Of a stretch of DNA of 9,800 nucleotides, positions 6,928 through 9,800 are shown in pieces; positions within the stretch are counted from its first letter, which is position 1; each line of letters begins with the position of its first letter. The DNA comes from Mesotoga sp. (GTDB lineage Bacteria; Thermotogota; Thermotogae; Petrotogales; Kosmotogaceae), in contig WOZY01000190.1 of the NCBI GenBank assembly GCA_011620045.1, forward strand, positions 1-9,800, written 5' to 3'. Under the pieces are notes generated by a model. The model searched no databases, was not told the origin of the DNA, and worked only from the letters and a program-made list of their open reading frames with translations. The position numbers were made by a program, and so were the translations under genes.

Positions 6928-7610
6928 TGGCACTCCCCATTCATGTTGCCTTCATTATGGATGGAAACGGCCGCTGGGCAAAGAAAAGAGGACTTGAAAG
7001 AATTGAGGGACATAAGAAAGGGGCAGAAGTTGCAGATTCGGCTTCTCATTGGTGCGCTGATCTTGGGATACGATACGTAACACTTTATGCCTTCTCCACA
7101 GAAAACTGGAGGCGTCCACGACAAGAAGTTGATTTTCTTTTTGAACTTATGCTCATTTACATAAGCAGCAAGCTTGACAATATGCTCGAAGAGGAGGTTA
7201 GAATGCGTTTCATCGGAAGACTGAATGAGCTTCCAGTGAAACTCATGAGTTTTACCGAAGAAATCGAGAAAAAGACTTCCTCGTGCAGAAAATTGGATGT
7301 TATTGTTGCTTTGAATTACGGAGGAAGGGCCGAGATTGTCGATTCCGTCAACAGAGTTCTAGAAAGTGGAAAGCAGAGGGTATCGGAGGAGGACATAAAG
7401 GAGAACTTATATCTTCCCGATTTGCCTGAACCAGACCTGATAGTAAGAACTTCTGGGGAAGAGAGAATCAGCAACTTCCTGACCTGGCAGTCGGTTTACA
7501 GCGAGCTGTTCTTCACCAGGACGCTGTGGCCCGATTTCACAAAAGAAGAATTTGTGAAGATAGTTGAAGAGTACTCTAAAAGGAAGAGAAGGTTTGGTGC
7601 ATTGAGCTGA
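6927..7610 (+). CDS. uppS: Isoprenyl transferase, undecaprenyl diphosphate synthase type
   Basis: A cis-prenyltransferase that extends farnesyl diphosphate with isopentenyl diphosphate units to make the long carrier lipid for peptidoglycan and other envelope polymers. The 227-residue chain is slightly shorter than the E. coli enzyme (253). Conserved regions are all present: MDGNGRWAKKRG (11-22) with the catalytic Asp at 12, FSTENWRRP (56-64), ALNYGGRAEI (128-137), and RTSGEERISNF (174-184) followed by W187 and YSELFFT. No catalytic residue appears missing. Product chain length cannot be read from sequence alone. The gene starts in the frr stop codon and its own TGA overlaps the cdsA ATG by one base (TGATG). 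Confidence 0.96.
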   Translation: MALPIHVAFIMDGNGRWAKKRGLERIEGHKKGAEVADSASHWCADLGIRYVTLYAFSTENWRRPRQEVDFLFELMLIYISSKLDNMLEEEVRMRFIGRLNELPVKLMSFTEEIEKKTSSCRKLDVIVALNYGGRAEIVDSVNRVLESGKQRVSEEDIKENLYLPDLPEPDLIVRTSGEERISNFLTWQSVYSELFFTRTLWPDFTKEEFVKIVEEYSKRKRRFGALS

Positions 7611-8464
7611 TGAAGAAGATCTCGGAGACAAATATCAGAATAATTACAGCTGCTGTGGTTGCTCCTTTCGTCATTCTGTGTTTCGTTAACTACTATTCCT
7701 TCAAAGGCCTGGTCTCTGCCGTGGTCCTCTTCTCGAACTACGAATACCTGAAGTTCAGTTTGAAGGAAAACGATCATCAAGCCGTCCGAATTGCCCTTTC
7801 GGGAGTTATCCCCGCGATAATAGTTGTATATGGGATACTTCTCGACAGATTTGGAAACGTTGAATCGGCGGCGCCTAGACCGGAACTGATATTTGCGGTA
7901 GGTGTGATTTTACTCACTTCCATAGTAATCGTGACCGTTTCGGATGTAAGGAGCGCAAAAGAGATAATTGCGAATGCCGTCTTTTCTTTGATTTATGTGG
8001 GCTTCGATCTGTCATTCTTTTATCATATCTATCTTGGATTCGGCGCTGCAATGGCACTGATGGCGCTTACGTCTGTATGGCTCTTTGATACAGGAGCGTA
8101 TTTCTTCGGAAAACGCTTCGGTCGCATCAGAATATCTCCAAGTTATAGCGCCAAGAAGAGTCTCGAGGGTGTAATCGGAGGATATGTGACCACTCTTCTC
8201 TTCATGCTGCTTTTCTTCTCCATAAGTAAGTTTGTGGGACTCTACAACGGACCCGATCTCAGGATACCCCATTTCATGGTTCTGGCGATTGTAGTATCTG
8301 TATTTGGTACTATCGGAGATATTGCGGAGTCGTCTTTCAAGAGATATCACGGTGTTAAAGATTCCGGTAATCTACTTCCCGGCCACGGTGGTATGCTAGA
8401 TCGTATAGATAGTGTTCTTTTTGTGACACCGATGTTCTATATATTCCTTACTCTTTTGACTTGA
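7610..8464 (+). CDS. cdsA: Phosphatidate cytidylyltransferase (CDP-diacylglycerol synthase)
   Basis: Integral membrane enzyme that turns phosphatidic acid and CTP into CDP-diacylglycerol, the branch point for phospholipid synthesis. It has 284 residues with about eight hydrophobic segments. The family signature near the C-terminus is intact: SFKRYHGVKD (242-251) then LPGHGGMLDRID (256-267), with the metal-binding aspartates of the D-R-x-D end. A second conserved patch, DTGAYFFGKRFGR (150-162) and SAKKSLEG (180-187), also fits CdsA. The initial ~140 residues are variable in this family and only hydrophobic pattern is visible. There is no strong SD; the one-base overlap with uppS suggests translational coupling. 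Adjacency of uppS and cdsA is common in bacteria. Confidence 0.95.
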   Translation: MKKISETNIRIITAAVVAPFVILCFVNYYSFKGLVSAVVLFSNYEYLKFSLKENDHQAVRIALSGVIPAIIVVYGILLDRFGNVESAAPRPELIFAVGVILLTSIVIVTVSDVRSAKEIIANAVFSLIYVGFDLSFFYHIYLGFGAAMALMALTSVWLFDTGAYFFGKRFGRIRISPSYSAKKSLEGVIGGYVTTLLFMLLFFSISKFVGLYNGPDLRIPHFMVLAIVVSVFGTIGDIAESSFKRYHGVKDSGNLLPGHGGMLDRIDSVLFVTPMFYIFLTLLT

Positions 8465-8469
8465 GGAGG
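8463..8469 (+). promoter_or_regulatory. Ribosome binding site of alaS overlapping cdsA stop
   Basis: GAGGAGG begins inside the cdsA TGA and ends 8 bases before the alaS ATG at 8478. It is the strongest ribosome binding site inside this operon, consistent with alaS being initiated independently while uppS and cdsA rely on overlap coupling. Confidence 0.8.
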
Positions 8470-8477
8470 CCGACCTA

Positions 8478-9800
8478 ATGAAATACATGACCGGAGCTGA
8501 GATAAGAGAGGGGTATCTCAAGTTTTTTGAATCAAAGGACCACAAAAGAATACAGAGCGCTTCACTTATCCCGAACGATCCACAACTGATGTTCACTGTT
8601 GCCGGCATGGTCCCTTTCAAACCAATCTTTTGGGGAAAAGTCGAATCCACATACAAGAGAGTCACAACCTGTCAAAAGTGTGTGAGAACCAACGACATCG
8701 AGAATGTTGGTAGGACACCTAGGCATCAGACTTTTTTTGAAATGCTTGGAAACTTCTCATTTGGAGACTATTTCAAGAGAGAAGCAATAAAGTGGGCCTG
8801 GGAATTCGTTACGGAGCATTTGGGTCTACCAGATGAGCGCTTATGGGTTTCAATATACTTAGATGACGACGAAGCGTTTTCCATATGGAGAGATGAAGTC
8901 GGAGTTCCCGAGAAAAAGATCGTTAGGCTTGGGAAGGCAGATAATTGGTGGGGACCCGCTGGTCCTTCGGGTCCTTGTGGGCCTGATTCAGAGATTTTCA
9001 TAGACAGGGGTCACGGAGACAACTGCCCGGATCCCGAAAACTGCAGTCCTGCTTGTGACTGCGGAAGATTCCTTGAATTCTGGAATCTTGTATTTACGGA
9101 GTTTAACCAGGATGAGGAAGGAAATCTCTCCTATCTAGAAAGAAAGAATATCGATACCGGGTTCGGGCTTGAACGAGCTACCTCGATTCTTCAGAATGTC
9201 GACTCGAACTTCGATACCGATCTGTTTATACCCATAATCAGGAAGATCGAAGAGCTTCTAGGCGTTAAGTACAAGGAGAGGGAAGTATCCGACGTTTCGA
9301 TTAAGGTTATTGCAGACCATGCGAGATCAATTGCATTCATGGTTTCCGACGGAGTCTTACCTTCCAATGAGGGCCGGGGCTATGTACTCAGAAGAGTTCT
9401 CAGAAGGGCTGTGCGCCACAGTTCACTACTCGGGCGTGATTCACCATTTCTTTACAGAATTGTGGAGACAGTAGCAGAGCAGTTGGGGGACGTCTATCCC
9501 GAGCTGAAGAACAGGCTTTCATTTACGCAGGAAATCATCCTGAAAGAAGAGGAAAGATTCCTCTCAACGCTATTGAACGGCGAGAAGAGGCTTAAATCAA
9601 TTCTGGCAGATAAGAAGGAACTCTCGGGCTCCGAGTTGTTCATTCTTCACGACACTTACGGATTCCCGCTGGAACTTGTCGAAGAGATCGTTGCAGATAC
9701 CGGCGTTACGCTAGATAGAGAAGGGTATGAAAGAGAAATGAAGTTGCAGAGGCAGAGGGCAAGAGAGGCGTTGGGAGACAGGGAATATCTGGGCAACATC
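8478..9800 (+). CDS. alaS: Alanyl-tRNA synthetase, N-terminal part (3' end outside window)
   Basis: Charges tRNA-Ala with alanine. The frame is open for 441 codons to the right edge, about half of the usual 870-residue protein. The class II catalytic core is complete: RVTTCQKCVR (61-70), RHQTFFEMLGNFSFGDYFK (82-100), GPAGPSGPCGPDSEIF (159-174), FWNLVFTEFNQ (201-211) and IDTGFGLER (225-233). The following tRNA-binding helical region includes DHARSIAFMVSDGVLPS (260-276) and NEGRGYVLRR (277-286). A cysteine cluster, C183, C189, C193 and C195, precedes the FLEFWNLVF strand. The editing and C-Ala domains would lie beyond the window. The start at 8478 has a GAGGAGG site 8 bases upstream that overlaps the cdsA stop; an ATG at 8487 is a less likely alternative. 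No T-box or other leader is visible, so it depends on the frr operon promoter. Confidence 0.96.
   Translation, partial: MKYMTGAEIREGYLKFFESKDHKRIQSASLIPNDPQLMFTVAGMVPFKPIFWGKVESTYKRVTTCQKCVRTNDIENVGRTPRHQTFFEMLGNFSFGDYFKREAIKWAWEFVTEHLGLPDERLWVSIYLDDDEAFSIWRDEVGVPEKKIVRLGKADNWWGPAGPSGPCGPDSEIFIDRGHGDNCPDPENCSPACDCGRFLEFWNLVFTEFNQDEEGNLSYLERKNIDTGFGLERATSILQNVDSNFDTDLFIPIIRKIEELLGVKYKEREVSDVSIKVIADHARSIAFMVSDGVLPSNEGRGYVLRRVLRRAVRHSSLLGRDSPFLYRIVETVAEQLGDVYPELKNRLSFTQEIILKEEERFLSTLLNGEKRLKSILADKKELSGSELFILHDTYGFPLELVEEIVADTGVTLDREGYEREMKLQRQRAREALGDREYLGNI

Noticed and set aside
8956..8985. Short GGTCCT-like direct repeats in alaS
   Set aside because: They encode the conserved GPSGPCGP active-site stretch of alanyl-tRNA synthetase, so protein sequence explains them.
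1..9800. CRISPR arrays, insertion sequences, attachment sites or defence genes
   Set aside because: No regular repeats with spacers, transposase or integrase genes, or terminal repeats were seen; the tRNA gene shows no flanking integration remnant.

Overview
The window looks like the core chromosome of a Thermotogota bacterium, most likely of the Kosmotoga/Mesotoga group. The GC content is moderate, arginine codons are mostly AGA/AGG, ribosome binding sites are strong, the tRNA gene encodes its own CCA, and genes are packed into overlapping operons. The genus is an inference from style and from the order frr-uppS-cdsA-alaS, which I recall from Thermotoga; no search was possible. Nothing here looks mobile or horizontally acquired.

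Layout: (1) Positions 1-328 hold the 3' end of a + strand gene whose protein ends in a PAS-like domain. (2) Positions 329-539 are a short gap between converging genes. (3) From 6215 down to 540 everything lies on the - strand: yajC, secD, secF, a tRNA-Ala(GGC) gene with its own promoter and a strong intrinsic terminator, then an exported phospholipase D-superfamily protein overlapping glutamine-dependent NAD synthetase (nadE). (4) Positions 6216-6372 are a divergent promoter region. (5) From 6373 to the right edge on the + strand come frr, uppS, cdsA and alaS (cut by the edge), with gaps of -1, -1 and 13 bases.

How it fits together: YajC, SecD and SecF are the auxiliary membrane complex that drives late steps of Sec protein export. 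The rightward operon combines translation (ribosome recycling factor, alanyl-tRNA synthetase) with envelope lipid synthesis (undecaprenyl diphosphate synthase for cell-wall carrier lipid, CDP-diacylglycerol synthase for phospholipids). The tRNA-Ala carries the G3:U70 pair recognised by alanyl-tRNA synthetase, whose gene sits about 5 kb away on the other strand.

I did not find a new defence or mobile system. The points worth a second look are regulatory: a secD leader with a displaced Shine-Dalgarno sequence and two mutually exclusive hairpins; a tRNA terminator placed almost on the start codon of the phospholipase D gene, leaving little room for a promoter; the coupling of an exported phospholipase D-like protein to nadE; and inverted repeats around the frr promoter.
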